From assembly GCA_003158175.1 (NCBI GenBank), contig PMHJ01000021.1:1-64000 (forward strand): a DNA stretch of 64,000 nt, in the 5' to 3' direction. The notes under the pieces were generated by a model that was not told where the DNA came from, did no database searches, and worked only from the letters and a program-made list of their open reading frames with translations. Positions 1 to 8,242 of this stretch are shown here, piece by piece (positions within the stretch are counted from its first letter, which is position 1; every line of letters begins with the position of its first letter). Made by a program: the position numbers and the translations under genes. Source of the stretch: Candidatus Cybelea septentrionalis (lineage in GTDB: Bacteria; Vulcanimicrobiota; Vulcanimicrobiia; Vulcanimicrobiales; Vulcanimicrobiaceae).

Positions 1-28
1 TCATCCCGAGCTTGTCGAAGGACGAAGG
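1..28 (+). repeat. Dispersed repeat, copy 1
   Basis: A copy of the dispersed element whose core reads TCATCCCGAGCTTGTCGAAG, followed by GACGAAGG. It abuts the GTG start of the first gene, and its GACGAAGG end lies where a ribosome binding site would be expected but too close to the start to work well. Related copies are at 12870, 14610, 17780, 46026, 51001 and 59962. Confidence 0.8.
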
Positions 29-1066
29 GTGACTAACTTGTTCCCTCGCGTGCAAGAAGCGCTTGAATCGGCTTGCGGGGTCGAGTTTACGGCGGCAGTC
101 GCGCGCATCGAGCATCGCGGAACGCCGGTATTCGAGCGCGCGTATGGGGTAACGCGTGACGATGCGATGGGCAAGCCGGTCTATTGCGATACGCGCTTTG
201 ATCTGGCATCGCTTACCAAGCTTTTCGTTGCGACGCTCGCTTTGCGGCTTGTGGCCGACGGCACGTTTGCGCTCGATGAGCCGCTGTGGCGAATACTTCC
301 GGAATGGAAGGACGGTGAACGCGCCGCCGTTACGGTGCGCATGCTGCTCGCGCATAACTCCGGCATGAACTCCGGGGCCGATTATCGCACCATCCTCGAT
401 GAGAACGTCGAGCGCTTCGCGCTCCGTTCCGAGCTGCTGGTACGACCCGGCGAGCGCGTCATCTATAGCGATCTCGGTTTCATCGCTCTTGGCGTTGCGA
501 TCGAGCGAGCCACGGGCGCTTCTCTGAACGCGCTGGTTCGTCGCACATTTGCGCGCTCGCTGGGTTTTCGTCCGGGGTTTTCAGAGCGCGTGGCCGTCCC
601 GGCGACGGAAGAAGATCTTTGGCGCGGTCGCGTTGCGGGATTCGTCCATGACGAAAAGGCCTATCTGATGGGTGGCGTTGCGGGGCATGCGGGACTCTTC
701 GGAACGGCGGCCGACGTTGCGGCGATGACGGAGTCGTATCTCGGTCCGCAGCGTCACGGGCAAACGTTGCCACTGGAACTCGTCCGCGAAGCGACGCAAG
801 AGCAGGCGGGCGACCCCGTTCTGCGGCGGGGCTTGGGTTGGGCGCTCAAGACAAGCAACGACAACTCGTGCGGCCGTTGGATGGACGCCTCATCGTTCGG
901 TCACACCGGCTTTGTCGGCACCTGCGTCTGGGCCGATCCGGTGCGCGACCTGCAGGGCGTTTTGCTTACCAATGCCGTCTATTTTGGACGGGACGCCACG
1001 CCGACTCCGGGGCCCGGATTGCGCGTGCGATTTTATGAAGCGATGGTTGAGGACTTGCGACTCTAA
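29..1066 (+). CDS. Beta-lactamase-family serine hydrolase, probable AmiE-like N-acetylmuramyl-L-alanine amidase
   Basis: 345 residues with the class C beta-lactamase/PBP4* fold signature: SLTK at about residue 61 (nucleophile Ser and general-base Lys), YSD at 146 in the position of the Y-x-N motif, and HTG at about 292 as the KTG-like box. There is no clear signal peptide, so it may act in the cytoplasm. In Bacillus subtilis a protein of this family (AmiE/YbbE) removes peptides from MurNAc in the murQ recycling operon. Here the gene overlaps anmK by one base (TAATG) and heads a MurNAc-recycling operon, so the same role is likely. The GTG start follows directly on a repeat copy. Family is certain; substrate is inferred from context. 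An esterase is the alternative. Confidence 0.75.
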   Translation: MTNLFPRVQEALESACGVEFTAAVARIEHRGTPVFERAYGVTRDDAMGKPVYCDTRFDLASLTKLFVATLALRLVADGTFALDEPLWRILPEWKDGERAAVTVRMLLAHNSGMNSGADYRTILDENVERFALRSELLVRPGERVIYSDLGFIALGVAIERATGASLNALVRRTFARSLGFRPGFSERVAVPATEEDLWRGRVAGFVHDEKAYLMGGVAGHAGLFGTAADVAAMTESYLGPQRHGQTLPLELVREATQEQAGDPVLRRGLGWALKTSNDNSCGRWMDASSFGHTGFVGTCVWADPVRDLQGVLLTNAVYFGRDATPTPGPGLRVRFYEAMVEDLRL

Positions 1067-2217
1067 TGCTCGCCGTCGGTTTGATGAGCGGAACTTCCCT
1101 TGACGGCATCGACGCGGCTTTGGTTGAAATTCTTCCGCGCGGACCGGCGTACTCGCTGCGGTTGGCGCGCTTCGAGATATTCCCATTTAGCAACGCCCTG
1201 CGCGACGAGTTACTTGCCGCGCTGCCGCCGAATGCGGGCAGCGTCGCCGCCGTCGCACGCCTGCATCACGCCCTCGGTCAGGCGTATGCGGGAGCGGCAA
1301 AAGCCGTGATGGGATCTCAGGAAATCGATTTCGCGGCCTCGCACGGCCAGACGCTCTGGCACGATGGCGCCGCGCACGTTACGCTGCAGGGCGGAGATGC
1401 CTTCATGATCCGTGAGGCCGTCGGCGCGACGGTTTGTTACGATTTCCGCAGCGCGGATTGTGCGGCGGGCGGCCATGGCGCACCGCTCGTGGCGCGCGTA
1501 GACGCCTTGCTGCTGGGAGACGCCGGTGAAGATCGAATCGCGCTCAACATCGGCGGCATCGCGAATGTTACGATCCTGCGCAGAGGCGCGCCACCCGAAG
1601 AGGCCGTCGCCTTCGATACGGGTCCAGGCAACATGCTGCTCGACGCATTCGTGAGCGAGCGCACCGGCCGGCGGCAGCGTTTTGATGCCGGCGGCGACTT
1701 GGCCCGAACGGGGCGCGTTCACGAAGCGCTGCTCTATGAGATGCTCGCCGATGATTTCTTCGCAGCTCCGATTCCAAAAACGACCGGTCGAGAACGCTTC
1801 GGCGAACAATTTCTCGCACAACACTCCCGGCTGGGAGCGTTGTCGCTCGAAGACGGCGCCGCCACGTTATCAGAAGTGACCGCTGCATCGGTCGCTGAGG
1901 CGATAGAGCGAACCGGATTGCGAAATGCCCGCGTTTTCGTCAGCGGCGGCGGCGCATGCAATCGCACGTTGATGGATCGTCTAGCGGCACGCCTGCGTCC
2001 CGCACCCGTCGAAATCTCCGATGTGATGGGGCTGCCGGCGGAAGCCAAGGAGGCGATGGCCTTCGTGGTGCTCGGCTACGAAACGCTGCGGGAGCGTGCC
2101 GGTAACGCTCCGGCGGCCACGGGCGCTGAGCGTCCCGTCGTGCTCGGTGCGATCGCACCGCACAACCTGCGAGAGCTGCTCGCGCGAGTCGAACGCGAAT
2201 GCACGGCATCTTCGTAG
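1066..2217 (+). CDS. anmK: Anhydro-N-acetylmuramic acid kinase
   Basis: 383 residues, the usual length for AnmK. The N-terminus carries the hallmark LMSGTSLDGIDAAL, followed by a GGHGAPLV segment near residue 138, NIGGIAN near 163 and DTGPGN near 186, all diagnostic of this ASKHA-fold kinase. It opens the 1,6-anhydro ring of anhydroMurNAc and phosphorylates it to MurNAc-6-phosphate using ATP in the cytoplasm. Its ATG overlaps the TAA of the upstream hydrolase by one base, and its 3' end overlaps the next kinase gene by 19 bases. Its product is the substrate of MurQ, encoded two genes downstream. Confidence 0.96.
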   Translation: MLAVGLMSGTSLDGIDAALVEILPRGPAYSLRLARFEIFPFSNALRDELLAALPPNAGSVAAVARLHHALGQAYAGAAKAVMGSQEIDFAASHGQTLWHDGAAHVTLQGGDAFMIREAVGATVCYDFRSADCAAGGHGAPLVARVDALLLGDAGEDRIALNIGGIANVTILRRGAPPEEAVAFDTGPGNMLLDAFVSERTGRRQRFDAGGDLARTGRVHEALLYEMLADDFFAAPIPKTTGRERFGEQFLAQHSRLGALSLEDGAATLSEVTAASVAEAIERTGLRNARVFVSGGGACNRTLMDRLAARLRPAPVEISDVMGLPAEAKEAMAFVVLGYETLRERAGNAPAATGAERPVVLGAIAPHNLRELLARVERECTASS

Positions 2218-3101
2218 GCGTCGACGCGGGCGGCAGTCGAACGATCGCGGCACTCGCGCGCGGTAACGAGATCGTTCGAACGGTCACCACCGGCGCCGCG
2301 AATCCTAATCTGATCGGGGTCGACGCTGCCGCCAGTTCGATCGATCGTTGCGTTATGCTCGTACTCGAGGGCGAAAGCCCTAGCGCAATCGGGATCGGCG
2401 TCGCCGGCGCCGGCAACGAACGGGTAGCGGCGGACTTGCGAGCGTCGTTGAGCCGCCGCTTTCCCAGCGCGCGCATCGCGCTTTGTCACGATGCGCGCAT
2501 CGCGCTGCGGGCCGCGCTGCCGGAGGGTGATGGCCTCGTGCTGATTGCCGGAACGGGTTCGATTGCGTATGCGGAAATCGGCGCGCAAACCTTTCGCGCT
2601 GGAGGCTACGGCTATCTGCTGGGAGATAAGGGATCCGGGTATGCTATTGGCGCGGCAGCTCTGCGTCACTTATTTGCGGCGATGGAAATCGGCTCCGCGC
2701 AAAACGCGATGCTCGCCGAGCTGGCGGCGCACCTCGGCGCGAATGATCGCTCGGGGGCTCTTGCGCGCATTTACCAGAGCTCGACGCCCGTTGCCGATAT
2801 CGCGGCTTGTGCGCCGCTAGTGCTGCGTCACGCTGACGGCGGCGATGAGCTTTCGACCGGCATCGTGCAGCGGGCCGCCCAGGGGCTCTTCGAACTGATC
2901 GCTCGGGTAACGATCCGGAGTCCGAAGCGCGCGCTACCGGTTGTTCTTTCGGGAGGCCTGCTACGGCAGCGCAACGCTCTCACGCAGAGACTCGAGCAAT
3001 GCATCGCCGGTGCACCGCTCGACGTGCGCGTTCTTGCATCCAGAGTCGAACCGTATATCGGCGCGCTCTCCGAGGCGCGGCGTCTGATGGCTGCATCGTG
3101 A
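2199..3101 (+). CDS. BadF/BadG-family sugar kinase (GlcNAc/MurNAc kinase, MurK-like)
   Basis: 300 residues of the ASKHA superfamily: a phosphate-1 loop VDAGGSRT at about residue 8, GTGSIAY near 118 and GDKGSGYAIG near 143, the pattern of eukaryotic-type N-acetylglucosamine kinases and of clostridial MurK. It would phosphorylate free GlcNAc and/or MurNAc at C6 with ATP. Placement between anmK and murQ with overlaps on both sides (19 bases before, 4 after) argues for a role in salvage of cell-wall amino sugars. MurK activity on both sugars would suit this operon, but sequence alone cannot decide the substrate. Confidence 0.8.
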   Translation: MHGIFVGVDAGGSRTIAALARGNEIVRTVTTGAANPNLIGVDAAASSIDRCVMLVLEGESPSAIGIGVAGAGNERVAADLRASLSRRFPSARIALCHDARIALRAALPEGDGLVLIAGTGSIAYAEIGAQTFRAGGYGYLLGDKGSGYAIGAAALRHLFAAMEIGSAQNAMLAELAAHLGANDRSGALARIYQSSTPVADIAACAPLVLRHADGGDELSTGIVQRAAQGLFELIARVTIRSPKRALPVVLSGGLLRQRNALTQRLEQCIAGAPLDVRVLASRVEPYIGALSEARRLMAAS

Positions 3102-3982
3102 CGCACCGGCTGCCGCCGACCGAAGCAGAAAACCCGCAGAGTGCGGGGCTCGATCTGCTTGCAACGCCGGCCCTCGTCGAACTGCTCATCGCCGATCAGC
3201 GCTCTGCCGTGGATGCTGCGCTGGCGCAGACGCTGGTGGTCGCGCGAGCCGTTGACGAGATCGCGCGCCGGCTTTCGCGCGGCGGACGGCTGCACTACGT
3301 CGGAGCCGGCAGCAGCGGCCGAATCGCTACGCTCGATGCATCGGAGATGCCGCCGACTTTTGGAACGGCGCCGGAGATGGTGCGGGCTCATATCGCCGGC
3401 GGGGCTACGGCGCTGACCAGTGCGCTGGAGGGCGCCGAAGACGACGCGAGCGCCGGCGATCTCACGATGGTCGAATGGGTACGGCCCGACGACGCGGTGA
3501 TCGGCATCTCGGCGAGCGGAACGGCAGCGTTTGTCGTCGCTGCGATTACTCGCGCCCGAACGATCGGCGCCTACACGATTGCGCTCACCGTCGACGCGCA
3601 ATCCGCGCTTGCACGCGCGGCCGAACTGGCGATCGTCCCGCCGACCGGCGCCGAGGTGCTCGCCGGATCGACGCGGTTGAAAGCGGGGACCGCGCAAAAG
3701 GTCGTGCTCAACGCAATCTCCACCGCGGTCATGGTGCGATTGGGCAAGGTCTACGATAACTTGATGATCGATGTCGTCGCAAACAACCGGAAACTCCGCG
3801 ACCGTGCGCTACGCCTGGTTGTGCGCCTCGCTCAGGTGAACGAGGAGCGGGCCGAAGAGCTGCTCGCGCGAGCCGGCGGAAGCGTTAAGATCGCCGTCGT
3901 GATGGAATTCCGCGGCATCGATGCAACGCAAGCGCGAGCGCTCCTGGAACGTAACGAAGGCGCGCTGAGGCGACTTCTCTGA
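3098..3982 (+). CDS. murQ: N-acetylmuramic acid 6-phosphate etherase
   Basis: A GTG at 3098 overlapping the previous stop (GTGA) gives 294 residues, matching the usual length of about 298; longer in-frame readings begin inside the kinase gene with Arg-rich sequence unlike the family. It cleaves the lactyl ether of MurNAc-6-P to GlcNAc-6-P and D-lactate. The SIS-domain active-site block reads AGSSGRIATLDASEMPPTF at about residue 69, and a second phosphosugar loop GISASGTAAFVV lies near 135. The C-terminal helical part that ends MurQ proteins is present. It completes the route anhMurNAc to MurNAc-6-P to GlcNAc-6-P. Confidence 0.95.
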   Translation: MTHRLPPTEAENPQSAGLDLLATPALVELLIADQRSAVDAALAQTLVVARAVDEIARRLSRGGRLHYVGAGSSGRIATLDASEMPPTFGTAPEMVRAHIAGGATALTSALEGAEDDASAGDLTMVEWVRPDDAVIGISASGTAAFVVAAITRARTIGAYTIALTVDAQSALARAAELAIVPPTGAEVLAGSTRLKAGTAQKVVLNAISTAVMVRLGKVYDNLMIDVVANNRKLRDRALRLVVRLAQVNEERAEELLARAGGSVKIAVVMEFRGIDATQARALLERNEGALRRLL

Positions 3983-4026
3983 CACAACTCTGCGCGCTGC
4001 TGCTGGCAGCTATTGCATTCGTCCCG

Positions 4027-5493
4027 ATGGACGATCGCCCCGTGACGGCCGAGTTGCCCGTCATGCTCGGCCGAATTGCCGGCGTTCGGGTCGAGGCGCC
4101 GCCGCATGATTTGATCGGCCGCTTTCTCGATCGGGGGCGTTCCGACGATCTCATTGCCTGGCTCGATCGGGAAGCGGAAAGACGGCAGACCCGCGCTTTC
4201 GTCGTCTCCACTGATATGCTGGCGTACGGCGGTCTCACGGCCTCTCGCATCCCCGGGCCGTCCTACGCGGATGCCGTCTTTCGTTTGCGCGAGCTCGCGC
4301 AGTTGCGCCTCGAATCTCCCGGCGCCTGGATCGGTGCCTTCGGCACGATCATGCGCCTCGCTCCGACCGGCATTCCAGCCGGCACTCCGTTTTTTGCCGC
4401 ATATCCTGTCTGGCCGTATCTTCAGCAATATGCCAACCTGCACGATCCTCCGTTGCCAAGTGAAGCTGCGAGCGCAGAACACCTTCGCGATTTGATTGGT
4501 GAGCCGGCTCTCGACGCGTATCTTGCAACGCGCGCACGCAATCTCGCGGTCGACCGGCTTCTCTTGCAACTAACGGCAGAGGGCGTCATCGATCGGCTCG
4601 TACTCGGACAGGACGATGCGGGTCCGGTCGGTCTCCACGTGCGTGAAGTCGCGCTCCTACAATCGGAGCTGGCGGGCGCTAATCTCGCGAACCGCGCGTC
4701 CATCGAGCCCGGCGCCGACGAGCTCGGCATGGCCTTAGTTTCGCATGCCATCGCGCGCGCGGCGACGTGGACACCGCGCATCGGCGTGCGCTACTCGACG
4801 CCGGAGGGCGCCCTCTATCAAGATCCGATCGAGTACGCGCCGATTTCGGGGGCGATCGACGCATTGATCGGGGTCTGCGGCGGCGTCCGCGATGACTCAC
4901 AAAGCGAGATCGTACTCTACGTGCGCGTCCCCGGCACGACTTCGTCAGAAGATGACGCGCTGACGGGAGAGATGAAGAGCGATGTCGATCGAGGCCGCTC
5001 GGTGGCGTTTGCCGATCTTTCTTACCTTGCGTCGTATCGCGATCAGGCCGCGTTTGCACAACGTCTGCTGGCGTCAGGCTTAGCGTCGCGGCTGGACGCC
5101 TACGCATCTTGGAACACGAACGCCAACACGGTCGGCACCGCTCTTGCCGAAGCGATTGCCGCCGGGGCCGGACGGCGGCTGCATACGTACGATGCATTGG
5201 CACATCGCACGTTTACGTTCGTTCGCTTCGTCGACGACTACGCGTATCACGACGAGGTCCGGCCGCAGCTCAACGCCACGCTCGCCGCGCAGGGAATCAC
5301 GGACCATACGCTCCTGGCTCCCGGAGCGGCTGCTTCGATCGCGCAGCTCGACCGCTCGCTGCTCTGGAACGATGCTGTGGGGATTCTCTCGCAGCTGGAT
5401 CCGGGCTACCATGTCGCCGCGATTTCCATCGGTCTGCCATGGCATCGGACATTCGAAACTTCCATCGACGTGGGCATCGCCCCAAACATCTAG
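4027..5493 (+). CDS. DUF4127 family protein, likely secreted
   Basis: 488 residues from the first ATG. The conserved opening of DUF4127 proteins, V-P-x-D-D-R-P-V, is seen as VPMDDRPV, and its first two residues lie upstream of this ATG. The frame is open back to a CTG at 3979 that overlaps the murQ stop (CTGA). Reading from there adds a hydrophobic stretch (TQLCALLLAAIAF) resembling a short signal peptide. The true start is therefore probably the rare CTG at 3979. Family function is not established. Its position as the last gene of a murein-recycling operon suggests an envelope or amino-sugar role. The call rests on the N-terminal motif, the SxDMLAYGGL segment and the overall length. Confidence 0.75.
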   Translation: MDDRPVTAELPVMLGRIAGVRVEAPPHDLIGRFLDRGRSDDLIAWLDREAERRQTRAFVVSTDMLAYGGLTASRIPGPSYADAVFRLRELAQLRLESPGAWIGAFGTIMRLAPTGIPAGTPFFAAYPVWPYLQQYANLHDPPLPSEAASAEHLRDLIGEPALDAYLATRARNLAVDRLLLQLTAEGVIDRLVLGQDDAGPVGLHVREVALLQSELAGANLANRASIEPGADELGMALVSHAIARAATWTPRIGVRYSTPEGALYQDPIEYAPISGAIDALIGVCGGVRDDSQSEIVLYVRVPGTTSSEDDALTGEMKSDVDRGRSVAFADLSYLASYRDQAAFAQRLLASGLASRLDAYASWNTNANTVGTALAEAIAAGAGRRLHTYDALAHRTFTFVRFVDDYAYHDEVRPQLNATLAAQGITDHTLLAPGAAASIAQLDRSLLWNDAVGILSQLDPGYHVAAISIGLPWHRTFETSIDVGIAPNI

Positions 5494-5520
5494 GAGCCTG
5501 TCAGACTAGCTGCCTCAAGG

Positions 5521-5692
5521 CTAGGAGTCTGTCGGATTACGATCATGCGCACGATGCTAAGGAGCCGCTCGTCGCTCCGCCATCCTGGCTACGCTCCTGC
5601 TGCCTGCCTCCTCGCTCCGCCATCCGGGCTCCGCTCGTCGTGCAGAGCCTCCTCAGCATCGTGCACATGATCGTAATCCGACAGACTCCTAG
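5521..5692. repeat. Long inverted-repeat hairpin element
   Basis: Two 44-base arms, 5521-5564 and 5649-5692, are inverted copies matching at 42 of 44 positions. The 84-base loop holds a 27-base imperfect direct repeat (5572-5598 and 5612-5638, each starting TCGCTCCGCCATCC). Both arm mismatches would be G-U pairs in an RNA read from the minus strand. A degenerate copy of the arm tip (AGGAGCCTGTCAGACTA) lies just outside at 5493-5509. No reading frame of note is inside. It sits between the DUF4127 stop and the phosphoesterase gene. A non-autonomous palindromic element or a structured RNA is possible. It is not a simple terminator, because no U-tract follows. Confidence 0.8.
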
Positions 5693-5815
5693 CTGGAACG
5701 AGTTTAGAGCTTATTGACCTAGGTTACCATTTAGATTCGACGCGCGATAACGATGGTTAACTTCAGCGGCTGCCGAAGGCTGCGACAATTCTCGGAGTGT
5801 ATGGAGGAGCGTACC

Positions 5816-7261
5816 TTGAAAAAATTAGCGACAACTCTTTGGGCTTGCGCGATTGCTGGGATTCTCGGTGCGTGCAGCGGTGGCGCTACTTCGAGTTCCG
5901 TGGGGGCACGCAGCGGGTTGATGCCCGCTTCGAGTTCGAGCGGTTCTCCGATCCAGCATATCGTGCTCATCGTTCAAGAGAATCGCACGTTTAACAATTT
6001 TTTCGCGACGTTTCCCGGCGCTACGGGAACGACCATCGGGGAAGAAAACGTCAACGGTATCACGCAAACCATCAACCTAACCGAGACGCCGCTCGCGAAC
6101 ACGAAGAATCTCAGGCATTCGTACCCGGGATTTTTGAAGGCCTACGACGGCGGCAAGATGGACGGCTTTAATCTCGTCGGGTCTCCTGGTACCGGCAGAC
6201 CCGAAAAGTCGGCGCCGTATGAGTACGTCAATCCGTCCGACATCGCTCCTTATTGGTCGCTGGCGGAAACCTACTCGCTCGCTAATGCGATGTTCACTAC
6301 TCAGGGCAGCGAGAGCTTTCCGGCTCATCAAGATCTTATTCGGGGCGGCACCGCAATCAGCTCAACCCAGAGCCTCATCGACAATCTGCCGTATACCAAT
6401 CAGGCGTGGGGATGCGATTCGCCTCCGGGAAGCAAGACGGCTATCATCACGACGTCGCTTCAACTAAGGCCCCACGCCGGGCCCTTTCCCTGCACGGTGA
6501 ACTTCCCGTCGAAAGGGGTCAACTACGTAACGTTGAGGGATTTGTTCGATGGCGCGTCGCCGGCCATCTCTTGGAAATACTATACACCGGCGATCGGCAG
6601 CGCGGGCGGGATTTGGAGCGCGTTTGACGTTATCGATCCGGTGCGCCACGGCCCGGAATGGAAAGCAAACGTTATTTCGCCCCAAACGACCATTCTGACC
6701 GACATTTCGAACGGCAATTTGCCGCAAATGTCCTGGGTCATCCCCGACAGCGCAGATTCCGATCATCCCGGAGCCGGCTCCGACACCGGACCGTCGTGGG
6801 TGGCCAGTCTCGTCAACGCGATCGGTGAAAGCCAATACTGGAATTCGACGGCAATCGTCATCGTGTGGGACGATTGGGGCGGTTTCTACGATCCCGTTAC
6901 GCCGCTTTGCACGTCGGGCTCGCAATGCCGCGACAACCAGGGGGGGCCGGGTTTCCGCGTGCCCATGCTCGTGGTCTCGCCTTACTCGAGACTGGGGCAA
7001 GGAAGTAATGGCGGCTATATTTCCAACGTGGTCTATTCGTTCGGCAGCATCATCCGGTTTGTCGAGGACACGTTCGGCCTCGGACGGCTCGGAACGACCG
7101 ACGAGACGACCAACAGCCTCGGGCCGGAGTACGGCAGCCATGGCGGCGACATGTTCGACTTCAATCAGTCGCCGCGTCAGTTCCAAGCGATCGGATCGAA
7201 GTACTCGCGATCGCACTTTCTCCACCAAAAACCATCGGGACGTCCTGTCGATACGGAATAG
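5816..7261 (+). CDS. Secreted phosphoesterase (acid phosphatase/phospholipase C family)
   Basis: A TTG start at 5816, preceded by GGAGGAGC, gives 481 residues starting with a lipoprotein-type signal (KKLATTLWACAIAGILGAC, lipobox Cys near residue 20). The rest is a PF04185 phosphoesterase: HIVLIVQENRTFNNFF near residue 50 holds the metal-binding Glu-Asn and nucleophile-region Thr, and WDDWGGFYDPV near 350 provides further metal ligands, followed by GPGFRVPMLVVSP and EDTFGL. It would hydrolyse phosphomonoesters or phospholipid head groups outside the cytoplasmic membrane. An upstream ATG in the same frame adds 21 residues without a signal peptide and is less likely. It is followed 36 bases later by a lipoprotein gene. 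Confidence 0.85.
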   Translation: MKKLATTLWACAIAGILGACSGGATSSSVGARSGLMPASSSSGSPIQHIVLIVQENRTFNNFFATFPGATGTTIGEENVNGITQTINLTETPLANTKNLRHSYPGFLKAYDGGKMDGFNLVGSPGTGRPEKSAPYEYVNPSDIAPYWSLAETYSLANAMFTTQGSESFPAHQDLIRGGTAISSTQSLIDNLPYTNQAWGCDSPPGSKTAIITTSLQLRPHAGPFPCTVNFPSKGVNYVTLRDLFDGASPAISWKYYTPAIGSAGGIWSAFDVIDPVRHGPEWKANVISPQTTILTDISNGNLPQMSWVIPDSADSDHPGAGSDTGPSWVASLVNAIGESQYWNSTAIVIVWDDWGGFYDPVTPLCTSGSQCRDNQGGPGFRVPMLVVSPYSRLGQGSNGGYISNVVYSFGSIIRFVEDTFGLGRLGTTDETTNSLGPEYGSHGGDMFDFNQSPRQFQAIGSKYSRSHFLHQKPSGRPVDTE

Positions 7262-7297
7262 AGGGAAAGAAACCCATCTTTTCCAAGGGTCTGCCTC

Positions 7298-8233
7298 ATG
7301 AACGGGCGATTCTTGCGCACATTCCTATGCGCGGGTCCGATGATGCTTTGCGCATGCAGTAGCAACAACTCGGGCGCGCCGGGAGCATTATGGCAGATCC
7401 CGACGTACGCCAGAGAAGCCTCTTCGTGGATGACCCCGGGAGCCGCCGGCAAGAATCTACTGTACGTATCGGACATTGGAACCAACTCCGTCGACGTTTA
7501 CCCGTATCCAGCCGGCAAACTCGTCGGGAAACTGACGGGTTTTGGGTCCGTTGCGGGTCTCTGTGCGAATAAGTCCGGCGACGTTTTCATCGTCGACGAA
7601 GCCGGCCCCGTGGACGTTTACGCGCACGGCGGTACGAGTCCGATTCGGAAGCTGACAACCTCGGGCGCTCCTTACGGCTGCGCCATCGATTCGACAACCG
7701 GCGATCTCGCCCTCACAAATCTCTCGTCGTACCTTTACGGCACGATTGCCATCTACCCCAAGGCGATGGGTCACCCCAAAGCGTACGCGGATGATAGTGT
7801 GGACTCGACCTTCTTTTGCGGCTACGATAACGCGGGCAATCTTTTTGTCGACGGCTGGAATAGATCCGCCGACCCGATACTCTTGAGGCTTGCTAAGAAA
7901 GGCAAGTCGTTCGGGCTGTACGATCTGAATTCGAGCGACACAAATCCCGGCGGCGTCCAGTGGGACGGGAAGTATGTCGCGGTCGGCAATCGAGGCGGTG
8001 GAGTAATCTATCGGATCGACTGGACCGGAAAGACGGCGCAAACCGTAACGCTCAAAGGCGGCCTCAACGTCGCGCAGTTCTGGCTTGACGGCTCGACCCT
8101 GATCGGGCCGAACTTCCAAGGCAATGGACCGGTATCGTACTGGCATTACCCCGCCGGCGGATCCCCAACGAAGACGATCACGGGATTCTCCGAACCGTTC
8201 GGAGCGACGGTCAGCTCGGCGAAGAGTCCCTAG
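7298..8233 (+). CDS. Beta-propeller lipoprotein (NHL/SMP-30-like repeats)
   Basis: 311 residues. The N-terminus has a lipoprotein signal ending MMLCACSSN, with Cys near residue 20. The body consists of blade-like repeats with the recurring pattern LYVSDIGTNSVDVYPYPAG, then GDVFIVDEAGPVDVYAHGG, and further degenerate units, typical of extracytoplasmic NHL/SMP-30-like propellers. No catalytic residues can be named. Proteins of this style are abundant in Eremiobacterota-like genomes, where their ligand is unknown. It lies just downstream of the secreted phosphoesterase and may be co-transcribed. The gene ends 9 bases from a convergent gene. Confidence 0.7.
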   Translation: MNGRFLRTFLCAGPMMLCACSSNNSGAPGALWQIPTYAREASSWMTPGAAGKNLLYVSDIGTNSVDVYPYPAGKLVGKLTGFGSVAGLCANKSGDVFIVDEAGPVDVYAHGGTSPIRKLTTSGAPYGCAIDSTTGDLALTNLSSYLYGTIAIYPKAMGHPKAYADDSVDSTFFCGYDNAGNLFVDGWNRSADPILLRLAKKGKSFGLYDLNSSDTNPGGVQWDGKYVAVGNRGGGVIYRIDWTGKTAQTVTLKGGLNVAQFWLDGSTLIGPNFQGNGPVSYWHYPAGGSPTKTITGFSEPFGATVSSAKSP

Positions 8234-8242
8234 ACCTTAGCG

